Shown: one piece after another, positions 41,937 to 50,752 of the stretch | Layout: each line of letters starts with the position of its first letter | Numbering within the stretch: the stretch's first letter is position 1 | Source of the DNA: Flavihumibacter cheonanensis | GTDB lineage: Bacteria; Bacteroidota; Bacteroidia; Chitinophagales; Chitinophagaceae | Length of the DNA: 64,000 nucleotides | Assembly: GCF_022352215.1 (NCBI RefSeq) | Contig: NZ_JAKRWF010000001.1 | Span: 496,001 to 560,000, forward strand | Direction of reading: 5' to 3' | Notes under the pieces: model-generated | What the model was told of the DNA's origin: nothing | What the model saw: only the letters and a program-made list of their open reading frames with translations | The model's database searches: none | Program-made: the position numbers and the translations under genes

Positions 41937-43253
41937 ATGAAAGCCAGAACGCTGAAGAAGGACAAAGTGAATATCATTACCCTGGGTTGTAGTAAAAACA
42001 TGGTGGACAGTGAGGTGCTCAGCGGTCAGTTGCTTGCCAATGATATCCAGGTAGTGCATGAAAACGCAAAACTGGATCATAACATTGTAGTGGTCAATAC
42101 CTGTGGTTTCATTGATAAGGCCAAGGAAGAATCCATCAATACCATACTCGACCAGGTTGCCCTTAAACAGAAAGGCAAACTGGATAAAGTGTATGTTACC
42201 GGCTGTCTTAGTCAGCGTTATCGGGAGGATCTTGAAAAAGAAATCCCTGAAGTGGATGCCTGGTTCGGCACCATGGAACTGCCACTGATTTTAAAAGAGC
42301 TGGAAGCAGATTACAAGGCTGAGTTGCTGGGAGAGCGTATGCTGGCTACGCCAAAACATTATGCTTATCTGAAAATTTCGGAAGGCTGCAATCGCACCTG
42401 CTCTTTTTGCGCCATTCCACTGATGCGGGGTGGTCATATTAGCCGGCCGATTGAAGATCTGGTAAAAGAAGCGGAATCCCTGGTTAAAAAAGGCGTGAAG
42501 GAAATCATGCTGATTGCGCAGGAACTGACCTATTACGGACTTGATCTCTATAAAAAAAGACAACTGCCGGAGCTGCTGCATCAATTGGCTGCCGTGCCTG
42601 GCATCGAATGGATCCGCCTGCATTATGCTTACCCATCCAAGTTCCCAATGGAAATCCTGGATGCTATCAAAGCCCATCCCAATATCTGTAATTACCTGGA
42701 TATGCCTCTTCAGCACGCTTCCAACAATATGTTAAAAGCCATGAAGCGGCAGATTACAAGAGAGGAGATGGAGACACTCATTGCTGCTATACGTGAACAG
42801 GTGCCGGGAATCTGTATCCGGACCACCCTGATCACCGGATTCCCGGGAGAAACCAGGGAGGATGTGGAAGAACTGAAAGATTTTTTAAAGCGGATGCGGT
42901 TCGACAGAGTGGGTATATTTACCTATTCACACGAAGAAAATACTACGGCTCACGACCTGGAAGATAATATCCCGGCGGAAGAGAAAGAGGCGCGTGCGCA
43001 GGAAATTATGGAAGTACAGCAGGAAATCAGCCTGGAAAAAAACCAGGAAAAACTGGGTCAGATTTTTAAGGTAATAGTTGATAAAAAAGAGGCAGGTCGT
43101 TATCTTGGAAGAACGGAATTTGATAGTGTGGAAGTGGATAACGAAGTGGTGATTAATACCAGTGAAAAACTGGTACCCGGGCAATTCGTTCAGGTAAAAA
43201 TTACCAAAGCCTATGATTACGACCTTGAGGGTGAACTGATTACTAAAATCTAG
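41937..43253 (+). CDS. rimO: Ribosomal protein S12 methylthiotransferase RimO
   Basis: A protein of 438 residues that methylthiolates a conserved aspartate of ribosomal protein S12 with two [4Fe-4S] clusters. The N-terminal UPF0004 domain has cluster cysteines in LGCSKNMVDSE, VNTCGFI and VTGCLSQRY. The radical SAM motif CNRTCSFCAIP (CxxxCxxC) binds the second cluster, followed by a C-terminal TRAM domain. Its place near ftsY and the ribosomal proteins is typical of Bacteroidota. A cytochrome c gene follows after 15 bases. Confidence 0.97.
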   Translation: MKARTLKKDKVNIITLGCSKNMVDSEVLSGQLLANDIQVVHENAKLDHNIVVVNTCGFIDKAKEESINTILDQVALKQKGKLDKVYVTGCLSQRYREDLEKEIPEVDAWFGTMELPLILKELEADYKAELLGERMLATPKHYAYLKISEGCNRTCSFCAIPLMRGGHISRPIEDLVKEAESLVKKGVKEIMLIAQELTYYGLDLYKKRQLPELLHQLAAVPGIEWIRLHYAYPSKFPMEILDAIKAHPNICNYLDMPLQHASNNMLKAMKRQITREEMETLIAAIREQVPGICIRTTLITGFPGETREDVEELKDFLKRMRFDRVGIFTYSHEENTTAHDLEDNIPAEEKEARAQEIMEVQQEISLEKNQEKLGQIFKVIVDKKEAGRYLGRTEFDSVEVDNEVVINTSEKLVPGQFVQVKITKAYDYDLEGELITKI

Positions 43254-43268
43254 CATAACCAAACGCAT

Positions 43269-43673
43269 ATGAAAAAAATTGCTGTTGCATCCGTACTTAC
43301 GTTGAGCGTAATAACACTTTCTGCCTTTGTTCAGAATCCAAAAGAAGCCAGTATAAAACGCGGTAAAGAAGTGTATGACAACAATTGTATGAGTTGTCAC
43401 CAGGAAAACGGGGAAGGAATTGAAGGAAGTTTTCCTCCACTTGCCAAATCTGATTATTTCCAAAAGGATCCGAAAAAAATCATCACAGTTATTCTGAATG
43501 GCCTAAATGAAGAAATAAAAGTGAATGGTAAAACCTACAACATGATGATGCCCGAGCAATCTTATCTTTCAGATGAAGAGATTGCCGATGTTACCAACTA
43601 TGTTGCTAACAGTTGGGGAAATAAATCCAAAGCAGTTTTCACTCCAGCCCAGGTAAAAGCGGCGCGCAAATAA
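43269..43673 (+). CDS. Exported cytochrome c (single haem)
   Basis: A protein of 134 residues with a signal peptide (MKKIAVASVLTLSVITLSAF). One haem-binding motif CMSCH, followed by ENGEGIEGSFPPLAKSDY, and a distal Met ligand candidate in NMMMPEQSYLSDEEIADV. It belongs to the class I cytochromes often associated with periplasmic oxidoreductases. It lies 15 bases after rimO but has no functional link to it. The molybdenum hydroxylase subunit is convergent, 16 bases away, so it is a plausible electron partner though not in the same transcript. Confidence 0.92.
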   Translation: MKKIAVASVLTLSVITLSAFVQNPKEASIKRGKEVYDNNCMSCHQENGEGIEGSFPPLAKSDYFQKDPKKIITVILNGLNEEIKVNGKTYNMMMPEQSYLSDEEIADVTNYVANSWGNKSKAVFTPAQVKAARK

Positions 43674-43675
43674 AT

Positions 43676-43708
43676 CAATCTGCCGTTGCTTATGCTTCCG
43701 GCAGATTG
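43676..43708. terminator. Hairpin between the convergent cytochrome and hydroxylase genes
   Basis: CAATCTGCCG and CGGCAGATTG form a perfect 10-bp stem with a 13-base loop. It contains the hydroxylase stop codon. On the minus strand it is followed by ATTTATTTG, a weak U-run, so it may end the hydroxylase transcript. Confidence 0.5.
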
Positions 43709-45870
43709 GTCAGCGAAAAAGGAAGTTTACGAATGCGCTTTCCCGTTAAATCATAAATCGCATTACACAAAGCAGGTGCCAGCGGAGGCAGACTCGGTTC
43801 TCCAACGCCACCTGCTTTTTCGTCGTTCTCCATGATGATCACTTCAATTTCAGGCGTATCCTGTATTCTTGATAAGCGATATTGATGGAAATTGGTTTCT
43901 ACTGCCTTGCCATCCCTGAAATTGGTGGCATGTATGGTAGCCGCACCCAGGGCCATGATTACACTACCTTCCACTTGCTGTTCAATAATGGTTGGGTTTA
44001 CATACCAGCCGCAGTCAATCACCACTGTTACCTTATCCACTTTCACGCCATTCTCTCCGTTTTTGGATACCTGCACTACCTCTCCGATGATGGAACCAAA
44101 ACACTCGGCAAATGCCACACCATATCCCTTGCCCCGGTTTTCCCAGTTCGTTACCTCCTTTACTTTATCGATCAGTTTATGGTAACGGTCATGGTTATCC
44201 CATATATGTGCTTTTCTGAATGCCAGCGGATCTTTTCCTGCAGCAACAGCCATCTCATCCCAAAAACTTTCAAATGCAAAAGCATTGGTGGATGAATAAA
44301 CAGATCTCCACCACATCACAGGCACAGGCGATTCTGTTGGAATATCAGCAAAGCGATAATTTGGTATGCTTTCAAAATACGGCTCCAACCAACCTTCTGT
44401 TGTGCTGCGATTGTAATCCATTTTATCGGGGTTGGGCGACCATTGATGGTCCATGTTTTGTCCGGCCAGTTTGATCTCCAGCGCATTTATGCGGTCACCC
44501 TGTAAAACTGCCCTGCATCCATAAATACCACCCGGACGGAAAGGTCCCTGGGTCATATCATCTTCCCTTGTCCAAACCACCTGAACCGGTGCATTGATCG
44601 CTTTGGAAATAGATACCGCTTCAGCTGGGTAATCGGTAAATGCTTTTCTGCCAAATCCACCACCCAGAAACGTCATATTTACTTCCACTTTTTCAATGGG
44701 CAGTTTATACCGCGTGGATAAATCCGACTGGATCCAGTCGGGCCCCTGGATAGGTCCCCAAACCCGTATGCCTTCTGAAGTATAATGAGCAGTACAATTC
44801 AGGGGTTCCATCGCACTATGACTTTCATAGGGCGTTTCATAAATGAGGTCCAGTTTTTTCTCTGCCTTATCAAAAAACCGAACCGGATCTCCCAGCGCTT
44901 TTTGTGGAAGTCCTGGTTTAGCCAGATCTTCCTTCATTCGTTGGTAAAGTGATTCTGTACTAAACTGTTCAATTCCGGAATCGTCCCATTCAATCTCGAG
45001 CAATTTTTTTGCTTTCAAAGCTGCCCAGGTATTGTCCGCAATTACTGCTATACCTTCACGGGTCCCTGAAAAAACAGGCATTTCCACTTTGATTACATTA
45101 ATCACTCCTTTGACCGCTCTGGCTTTTTTGTCATTGAAGGACTTGACTTTTCCATGGAAGCGTGGGCTGCGTTCCACTGCAGCATATTTCATTCCGGGTA
45201 AACTGACATCAATTCCAAAAACCGCCTTACCGTTTATTTTATCGGGATTATCTAACCTCGCAACCGGCTTGCCAATGTATTTGTAATCTTTTCTTGCTTT
45301 TAATTTTACGGATGCAGGAGGAGTTAAGCCGGATGCTTTTTCCACCAGTTCGCCATAACCCAATTTTTTTCCAGTGGGTCGATGAATTACCTGACCTTCC
45401 GATGCATAACAGGTTCCAGCGTCCACCTGCCAGGTTTGGGCTGCTGCGGTAATTAACATTTCCCTGGAAGCAGCACCTGTATTCAGGAGTGCTTTAAATG
45501 ACCCTCTTACAGTTGAGCTGCCTCCCGTTATCTGGCTGCCGTATTTGGAGGGGTGGCCTTTAGCGAATTCAACCTTCACTTTTGATAAGTCAACTTCCAG
45601 TTCTTCTGCCACAATTTGCGGAATGCTCTGGTAGGCGCCCTGGCCCATTTCGGCACGGTGACTAAAAATCGTTACAAGGCCTGTTTTGTCGATTCGTATC
45701 CAGGCCGTTAGATCAATTCCCGCACCTGCTGCATCGGCTGTGCTGATAATGGTTGGTTTTCCATTGGCAAGTGCTGGCATAAAATAACCGATTGTCAATG
45801 CAGCTCCGGTCATACCGGAAAGTCGAAGAAAATTTCTCCTGCTGAGTGAAGAAGAGGACTGGTCGCTCAT
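43690..45870 (-). CDS. Molybdenum hydroxylase large subunit, IorB/xanthine-dehydrogenase type
   Basis: A protein of 726 residues. A Tat signal is present (SRRNFLRLSGMTGAALTIGYF), so it is exported folded to the periplasm. The molybdopterin-cytosine-dinucleotide-binding fold is seen in GGSSTVRGSFKALL, FLGGGFGRKAFTDYP, and the catalytic glutamate region GGVGEPSLPPLAPALCNAI. It resembles isoquinoline 1-oxidoreductase beta subunits, which hydroxylate N-heterocycles or aldehydes. The small [2Fe-2S] subunit (IorA) normally adjacent is missing on both sides. The Tat signal, the lack of a partner and the nearby cytochrome c are the points to note. Confidence 0.9.
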   Translation of the reverse strand: MSDQSSSSLSRRNFLRLSGMTGAALTIGYFMPALANGKPTIISTADAAGAGIDLTAWIRIDKTGLVTIFSHRAEMGQGAYQSIPQIVAEELEVDLSKVKVEFAKGHPSKYGSQITGGSSTVRGSFKALLNTGAASREMLITAAAQTWQVDAGTCYASEGQVIHRPTGKKLGYGELVEKASGLTPPASVKLKARKDYKYIGKPVARLDNPDKINGKAVFGIDVSLPGMKYAAVERSPRFHGKVKSFNDKKARAVKGVINVIKVEMPVFSGTREGIAVIADNTWAALKAKKLLEIEWDDSGIEQFSTESLYQRMKEDLAKPGLPQKALGDPVRFFDKAEKKLDLIYETPYESHSAMEPLNCTAHYTSEGIRVWGPIQGPDWIQSDLSTRYKLPIEKVEVNMTFLGGGFGRKAFTDYPAEAVSISKAINAPVQVVWTREDDMTQGPFRPGGIYGCRAVLQGDRINALEIKLAGQNMDHQWSPNPDKMDYNRSTTEGWLEPYFESIPNYRFADIPTESPVPVMWWRSVYSSTNAFAFESFWDEMAVAAGKDPLAFRKAHIWDNHDRYHKLIDKVKEVTNWENRGKGYGVAFAECFGSIIGEVVQVSKNGENGVKVDKVTVVIDCGWYVNPTIIEQQVEGSVIMALGAATIHATNFRDGKAVETNFHQYRLSRIQDTPEIEVIIMENDEKAGGVGEPSLPPLAPALCNAIYDLTGKRIRKLPFSLTNLPEA

Positions 45871-45931
45871 ATTCAGTCGATTTAAATTGGTACTGAAAAG
45901 TTACTGATTCTACTGATTTGTTTCTTACCGT

Positions 45932-46600
45932 TTATCCAGCATGTTTTAAGGCTTCCCTTTTGGCGAGCCCATGAATGCCTGTTGCTTCAACAAAAGCTTC
46001 CACTTTCTTTGGTGCAACACGGTAATATTGCCGGAGGGACCAGCCGATGGCTTTTTGAATAAAATATTCCTTTTTCCCCTTCAGTTCGTTGATGGCCCAG
46101 AAAAGAAAATCAGGGTCTGTCTTTTCTTTATAAAACAATTGAAAAAGGAGAGCCGTCCGGTTTTTCCAGATATTATCGGCTGCAACCCATTTTTTCATGA
46201 TACTCCGATCGGTTTGATGCTGCAAACAGCCACCTATTAATTTGGCCGCAATATAATCGACAGTATCCCACCAGGATTTATCCGTTACCAGAGAAAGGAA
46301 GAACTTTTCTGCTGCCGGATTCCATTTTTTACGTCCCGCATAGAGCAATTCCATCGCCACATATTGATATTCGCGTTCCGGTAATTTCCAAAGTTCAGCA
46401 GCATACTGAAGAATGTCAGCCATATCCAGTGTTTTCGCCGCCTGAATAAATGGCTTTGATAACTCTTTCCGGATCGGTTGGTTTATACCCAGGTATATAA
46501 ATTTACCCTTCATGTAGCGGGCCATTTGCTCTGCTTTTTCAGGATCCCTATGAAATTCCATGGCCTCCTGCAATTCTTTTACTGCCGTACTGGTTTTCAT
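45932..46600 (-). CDS. AlkD-like DNA alkylation repair protein
   Basis: An all-helical HEAT-like repeat protein of 222 residues. The pattern SWWDTVDYIAAKLIGGCL includes the tryptophan and aspartate that line the AlkD active groove; TWD/WWDTVD is the family hallmark. AlkD removes bulky N3- and N7-alkylpurines without base flipping. The sequence REYQYVAMELL earlier is also conserved. No signal peptide. Single gene between the hydroxylase and a divergent glycosidase gene. Whether this copy is a glycosylase or a non-catalytic relative is not certain. Confidence 0.88.
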   Translation of the reverse strand: MKTSTAVKELQEAMEFHRDPEKAEQMARYMKGKFIYLGINQPIRKELSKPFIQAAKTLDMADILQYAAELWKLPEREYQYVAMELLYAGRKKWNPAAEKFFLSLVTDKSWWDTVDYIAAKLIGGCLQHQTDRSIMKKWVAADNIWKNRTALLFQLFYKEKTDPDFLFWAINELKGKKEYFIQKAIGWSLRQYYRVAPKKVEAFVEATGIHGLAKREALKHAG

Positions 46601-46679
46601 TTATTTCTTTGGATAAGATTACAATTAAGATAGTAATTCTATCGTTCTATATGTATTTTACCGCGATAAACTCCGGTTG

Positions 46680-48092
46680 ATGAATAAAATCCAATACCCG
46701 ATCCTGCTTTTATTGGCAGTGCTGTTTTCAATTTCCGGCTTCTCCCAGCATCAATGGAAGCACGGCAGATTGAGAGTGAGTGCAGACGCACATTATCTTG
46801 AAACTACTAACGGTCGCCCGTTTTTCTGGCTGGCCGATACCGGATGGGAGTTGTTTCACCGACTCAGTTTTGAAGAGATCGTACAATACCTGAATGATCG
46901 CCACAAAAAAGGATTTAATGTGATCCAGGCCGTTGTTCTGGCTGAACAAGATGGACTTACAAAGGTAAATCGCTATTCTGCCTTGCCGCTTTTTCAGAAC
47001 GATCCGCTTAAGCCTAACCCAAAATATTTTCAGCTGATTGATACCACCATCCGTATGGCAGCTGAAATAGATATGTTTGTTGCGCTTCTGCCAACCTGGG
47101 GTGATAAGGTATCCAAAGAATGGGGAAAAGGCCCGGTTATCTTCAACGAGCGAAATGCCTATCTCTATGGTAAATGGCTGGGAAACCGGTACAGAAATGA
47201 TGAAAACATTATCTGGATGTTGGGAGGCGATCGCCTTCCTGTAAAGGATTCCAATGACTTCAGACCCATCTGGAGAGCAATGGCCCGGGGAATACAGGAA
47301 GCTACTGACTACAAAGCGTTTATTACCTATCATATTTCGGGTGGAGAATCCACTTCCAAATACCTGCACAAAGAAACCTGGCTGAACATGAATACCATGC
47401 AAAGCGGTCACGGCAGCGGCCATGATGTGCCTGTGTGGAAATGGATTGAGCGCGATTTTAATCTCCCTTCGCCAAAACCCACCCTGGATGCAGAACCGAA
47501 TTATGAAGATCACCCGGTGGATCCCTGGCCAAAATGGGATGAAAAAAAGGGGTATTTCACGGAATATGATGTACGTAAGCAATCCTATCGGTCGGTATTT
47601 GCTGGCGGATGCGGAGTTACCTACGGCCATCATGGTGTATGGCAGTTTTACAGCGAACGCGAAGAGCCTATCACGTATGCAGACTGGAGCTGGACGGCCG
47701 GAATGGATCGCCCAGGTGCCTACCAGGTAGGTTATCTGCGCAAGATCGTTGAATCACGTCCATACCTTGGAAGGGTATATGACCCTAAGATGATTGTAGA
47801 AGGACAAAGCCAGAAGAATTCCGAATTCATCACCGCATTTCGTGGCAAGGACAATGATTTCGCCATGATCTATATGCCGGTCGGTAAGACAATCAAAGTG
47901 GATACCCGTTTCATGAAAAGTTCGGATGTCAAGATCTGGTTTGTGGATCCAAGGATCGGGCATGTTGTGCGAGGTATATCTACCTATCGCAAAGATGTGC
48001 TTGAAATCAAGCCTCCCACCCTCGGTGTCGGTCAGGATTGGGTAATCGTTCTGGATAACCCCGATTCACAATACCGCCCTCCTATGGAGTAA
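46680..48092 (+). CDS. Secreted DUF4038 glycosidase, apiosidase-like (GH140 type)
   Basis: A protein of 470 residues from the ATG at 46680 with a signal peptide (to SGFSQ). The N-terminal TIM barrel of the DUF4038 family is seen in NGRPFFWLADTGWELFHRLS, IIWMLGGDRLP and TLDAEPNYEDHP, the last two carrying an Asp and a Glu that match GH140 catalytic candidates. The C-terminal PF12904-like beta domain follows (RIGHVVRGIS). GH140 enzymes remove apiose from rhamnogalacturonan II side chains. No other pectin-degrading gene is adjacent. The 3' end overlaps the convergent desaturase gene by 11 bases. Confidence 0.88.
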   Translation: MNKIQYPILLLLAVLFSISGFSQHQWKHGRLRVSADAHYLETTNGRPFFWLADTGWELFHRLSFEEIVQYLNDRHKKGFNVIQAVVLAEQDGLTKVNRYSALPLFQNDPLKPNPKYFQLIDTTIRMAAEIDMFVALLPTWGDKVSKEWGKGPVIFNERNAYLYGKWLGNRYRNDENIIWMLGGDRLPVKDSNDFRPIWRAMARGIQEATDYKAFITYHISGGESTSKYLHKETWLNMNTMQSGHGSGHDVPVWKWIERDFNLPSPKPTLDAEPNYEDHPVDPWPKWDEKKGYFTEYDVRKQSYRSVFAGGCGVTYGHHGVWQFYSEREEPITYADWSWTAGMDRPGAYQVGYLRKIVESRPYLGRVYDPKMIVEGQSQKNSEFITAFRGKDNDFAMIYMPVGKTIKVDTRFMKSSDVKIWFVDPRIGHVVRGISTYRKDVLEIKPPTLGVGQDWVIVLDNPDSQYRPPME

Positions 48093-49341
48093 GAGAAGGC
48101 CGTGATTGCTGCTTCACAAAATAATATACTACCAGGGTTGAGCCGATAAAATAACTTGCCAGTAAAACCGGCAGGAAAGTTCCAAGTGAACTCAATCCAA
48201 ACCAGTCTCGCTGGTAATAAAGGATGGATAAGCCCAGCAGGTTTTTCGCAACTTCCCAGTAAAGCGCATCTCTATGGTTGTCCATGAGTTCGGTATAGGC
48301 GTAAACCATCAGGAAAATAAACAGACCGTAGAGAAATATTCCAGGTGAACCTATCTGTGCTATATAACCGAAAAGATAACTGATCAGCAAGAGGCAAATC
48401 AGAATCTGAAACCAGCTCCACGATCGTAAAGTGGCAGGAACAACCGGTTCATATTTTTCAAAATGATAAGGGTCTTCAATTTTAAAAACCGGGTATTTTT
48501 CTTCCACATCTTTTGGTCGCCAGCCTGTTGGCATCAGCCAAATCCGGAATTTATCTTTCCAGCTTTGAGCTCTCCAGGCATCCTGGATCAGCAGCCATAA
48601 ATGCATGAAATTAATCTTGATGGGATTCCAGGTTCTCACCGGTCGGGTGATGCCATATACTGCAGGAACCGAATCCAGTTCTTCCTGGTAGGTGCCAAAC
48701 AGTTTATCCCAAAAAATGAAAATCTGTCCATAATTCTTATCCAGGTATTCGGGATTCAATGCATGATGCACCCGATGGTGGGAAGGTGTTACAATGATTT
48801 TTTCCAGCCATCCCATTTTGTTGATATGCTGGGTATGATACCAGAATTGCGCGAATAAATGAAGTGGAGCAACTACTGCCACCACTTGTTCCGGTACACC
48901 GAAAAAAGCAGCCGGTAAGAGAAATATGGTGAACAATTTCACAATGGAGGATATACTTTGCCGTAGAGCGCAGGCCAGGTTAAAGTCTTCACTACTATGG
49001 TGAATGATATGATTGTTCCAGAAAAAATTATACTCATGTGCGATGCGGTGTGTCCAGTAGCCGGCAAAGTCGAGTGCTATAAAAGCAATAACATAGGTAG
49101 GCCATCCATCCGGAACCTTGACAATCGCAAGATGATCTGCCAGCCATCCATAACTGATAATTGCAATACTTAAACCCAATACATCTTTGGTAACATTAGT
49201 GATGCCTGAACTAAGGCTCGAGATCATGTCCATCGTACGTACGGTTTCTTTACCCTTTCTCCATCCGTACCATTTTTCAAAAAGAACAAGCAGTAAAAAG
49301 ACCGGCATAGCAATCAGCAATATCCTTCCGTAAGTTTCCAT
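48082..49341 (-). CDS. Sterol desaturase/fatty acid hydroxylase family membrane protein
   Basis: A protein of 419 residues with several membrane segments. The di-iron histidine clusters of PF04116 are present: HRIAHEYNFFWNNHIIHHSSEDFN (HxxxH and HxxHH), TQHINK, and SHHRVHHALN. Such enzymes hydroxylate or desaturate lipids with O2. The C-terminal half has additional hydrophobic segments (about 330-410), as in the long bacterial forms. Tail-to-tail overlap of 11 bases with the glycosidase gene. Substrate unknown; an ornithine-lipid, sterol-like or fatty-acid substrate is possible. Confidence 0.9.
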   Translation of the reverse strand: METYGRILLIAMPVFLLLVLFEKWYGWRKGKETVRTMDMISSLSSGITNVTKDVLGLSIAIISYGWLADHLAIVKVPDGWPTYVIAFIALDFAGYWTHRIAHEYNFFWNNHIIHHSSEDFNLACALRQSISSIVKLFTIFLLPAAFFGVPEQVVAVVAPLHLFAQFWYHTQHINKMGWLEKIIVTPSHHRVHHALNPEYLDKNYGQIFIFWDKLFGTYQEELDSVPAVYGITRPVRTWNPIKINFMHLWLLIQDAWRAQSWKDKFRIWLMPTGWRPKDVEEKYPVFKIEDPYHFEKYEPVVPATLRSWSWFQILICLLLISYLFGYIAQIGSPGIFLYGLFIFLMVYAYTELMDNHRDALYWEVAKNLLGLSILYYQRDWFGLSSLGTFLPVLLASYFIGSTLVVYYFVKQQSRPSLTP

Positions 49342-49377
49342 GTGCAGGAATCGTTTCTACTAATTTAGGCAATTCTG

Positions 49378-49385
49378 TACATTCG
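49378..49385 (+). promoter_or_regulatory. -7-like box TACATTCG upstream of the flavoprotein gene
   Basis: TACATTCG fits TAnnTTTG with one change and lies 17 bases before the ATG at 49403. Weak on its own; supported by the same variant elsewhere in the window. Confidence 0.35.
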
Positions 49386-49402
49386 TTGCATTTTGTCAAA
49401 CT

Positions 49403-50650
49403 ATGAAAGCAATCATCATTGGAGGGGGTATAGTGGGACTAAGTTCAGCGCTGTACTTGCGTCGTTCCGGTTGGGAGGTTACAGTAATTGACCGGAACGA
49501 CCTGAGCGATAATTGTAGCTATGGCAATGCAGGATATGTATGTCCATCGCATTTTGTACCCCTGGCAACTCCGGGTATCATCAAACAGGGGTTCAAATGG
49601 ATGTGGAATAGCAAAAGTCCGTTTTATGTTCAGCCCCGGCTTAGTAAATCACTGATCGACTGGGGCCTGCTGTTCATGAAATCTGCCACTCCGGAGAAAG
49701 TGAAAGCGGCGGCCATTCCCCTTCGGGATATCGGGCTGCTAAGCCAGCAGGCGTATCTTTCCTGGCAGTCAATTCCGGGGATTGAAATGGCCTATGAGCA
49801 CAAGGGGTTGATGGAATATTTCCAGACTCCTGAAAAAGAGGAACACGCGCATCATTTTTGCGAGGATGCCCTGAAACTGGGATTGGAAGCAGAGCTGCTC
49901 AGTTATGAGCAGGTACAGGCTCTGGAACCACAAACCCGGCTCAATATAAAAGGAGCACTCTGGTTCAAATGTGATGCTCATTTGTACCCTAACAAAGTTA
50001 TGATCAGCTTGCGCCAATACCTGTTTGCAAATGGCGTGGTGTTTCGTTCGAATGAAGAAGTAACTGGATTTGATAAAAAAGCAGGAACAATTACGCATGT
50101 TCGAACTACCAAAGGGGTATACGAATCAGATAAAATAATACTGGCAGCTGGAAGTTGGAGTCGTGAATTGGCGGCGCAACTGAATACCCGCCTTCCCATG
50201 GTTGGTGGAAGAGGTTACTCTGTTACACTGGAAGATTCACCCAATAAACTCAATCATCCTGCCGTATTGATGGAGGGCAGGGTAGCGTTAACTCCCATGG
50301 ATGGAAATAAAATCCGTTTTGGTGGCACTATGGAAATAACATCTCTGAATAAACCACCCCGGTTAAGCAGGGTAGAAGGTATATTAAATGCCGTTCAGCG
50401 TTACTTCCCCGATTTTCAATTACCAAGGGCCGAAGAGGCAAATGTGTGGTATGGTTTCCGCCCCTGTTCGGCAGATGGCCTACCTTATATAGGGAGAAGT
50501 TCCAGTTATAAAAACCTCTTATTTGCCACAGGGCATGCCATGGTTGGCATGAGCCTGGGAGCAGGTACGGGACAGTTAATCAGTGAACTGGCGAATGAAG
50601 AGAAACCCTCTATGGATTTGAGGCCATTTGATCCCGAACGATTTAACTAG
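49403..50650 (+). CDS. FAD-dependent D-amino-acid dehydrogenase-like oxidoreductase
   Basis: A protein of 415 residues of the DAO family. N-terminal Rossmann motif AIIIGGGIVGLSSALYLRRSGWEVTVIDR binds FAD; the C-terminal FAD loop is TGHAMVGMSLGAGTGQLISEL. It matches DadA-type small subunits, which oxidise D-amino acids and pass electrons to quinones, and also related hydroxyproline enzymes. No membrane segment or signal peptide. It stands alone; the next gene is bshC, 100 bases downstream. The exact substrate cannot be told from sequence. Confidence 0.88.
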   Translation: MKAIIIGGGIVGLSSALYLRRSGWEVTVIDRNDLSDNCSYGNAGYVCPSHFVPLATPGIIKQGFKWMWNSKSPFYVQPRLSKSLIDWGLLFMKSATPEKVKAAAIPLRDIGLLSQQAYLSWQSIPGIEMAYEHKGLMEYFQTPEKEEHAHHFCEDALKLGLEAELLSYEQVQALEPQTRLNIKGALWFKCDAHLYPNKVMISLRQYLFANGVVFRSNEEVTGFDKKAGTITHVRTTKGVYESDKIILAAGSWSRELAAQLNTRLPMVGGRGYSVTLEDSPNKLNHPAVLMEGRVALTPMDGNKIRFGGTMEITSLNKPPRLSRVEGILNAVQRYFPDFQLPRAEEANVWYGFRPCSADGLPYIGRSSSYKNLLFATGHAMVGMSLGAGTGQLISELANEEKPSMDLRPFDPERFN

Positions 50651-50752
50651 GTTCGGTTCATCGAATCCTAACAAGGATTTATAACTTTATTGTCAGCAAC
50701 TTGTTCTATCTGCGTGGAACTTCGTGCTTCTTTTACACCTGATTATAATAAC

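Noticed and set aside
46728-47633. 301-codon open frame on the minus strand
   Set aside because: Antisense to the glycosidase gene; no recognisable domain and no promoter or coupling.
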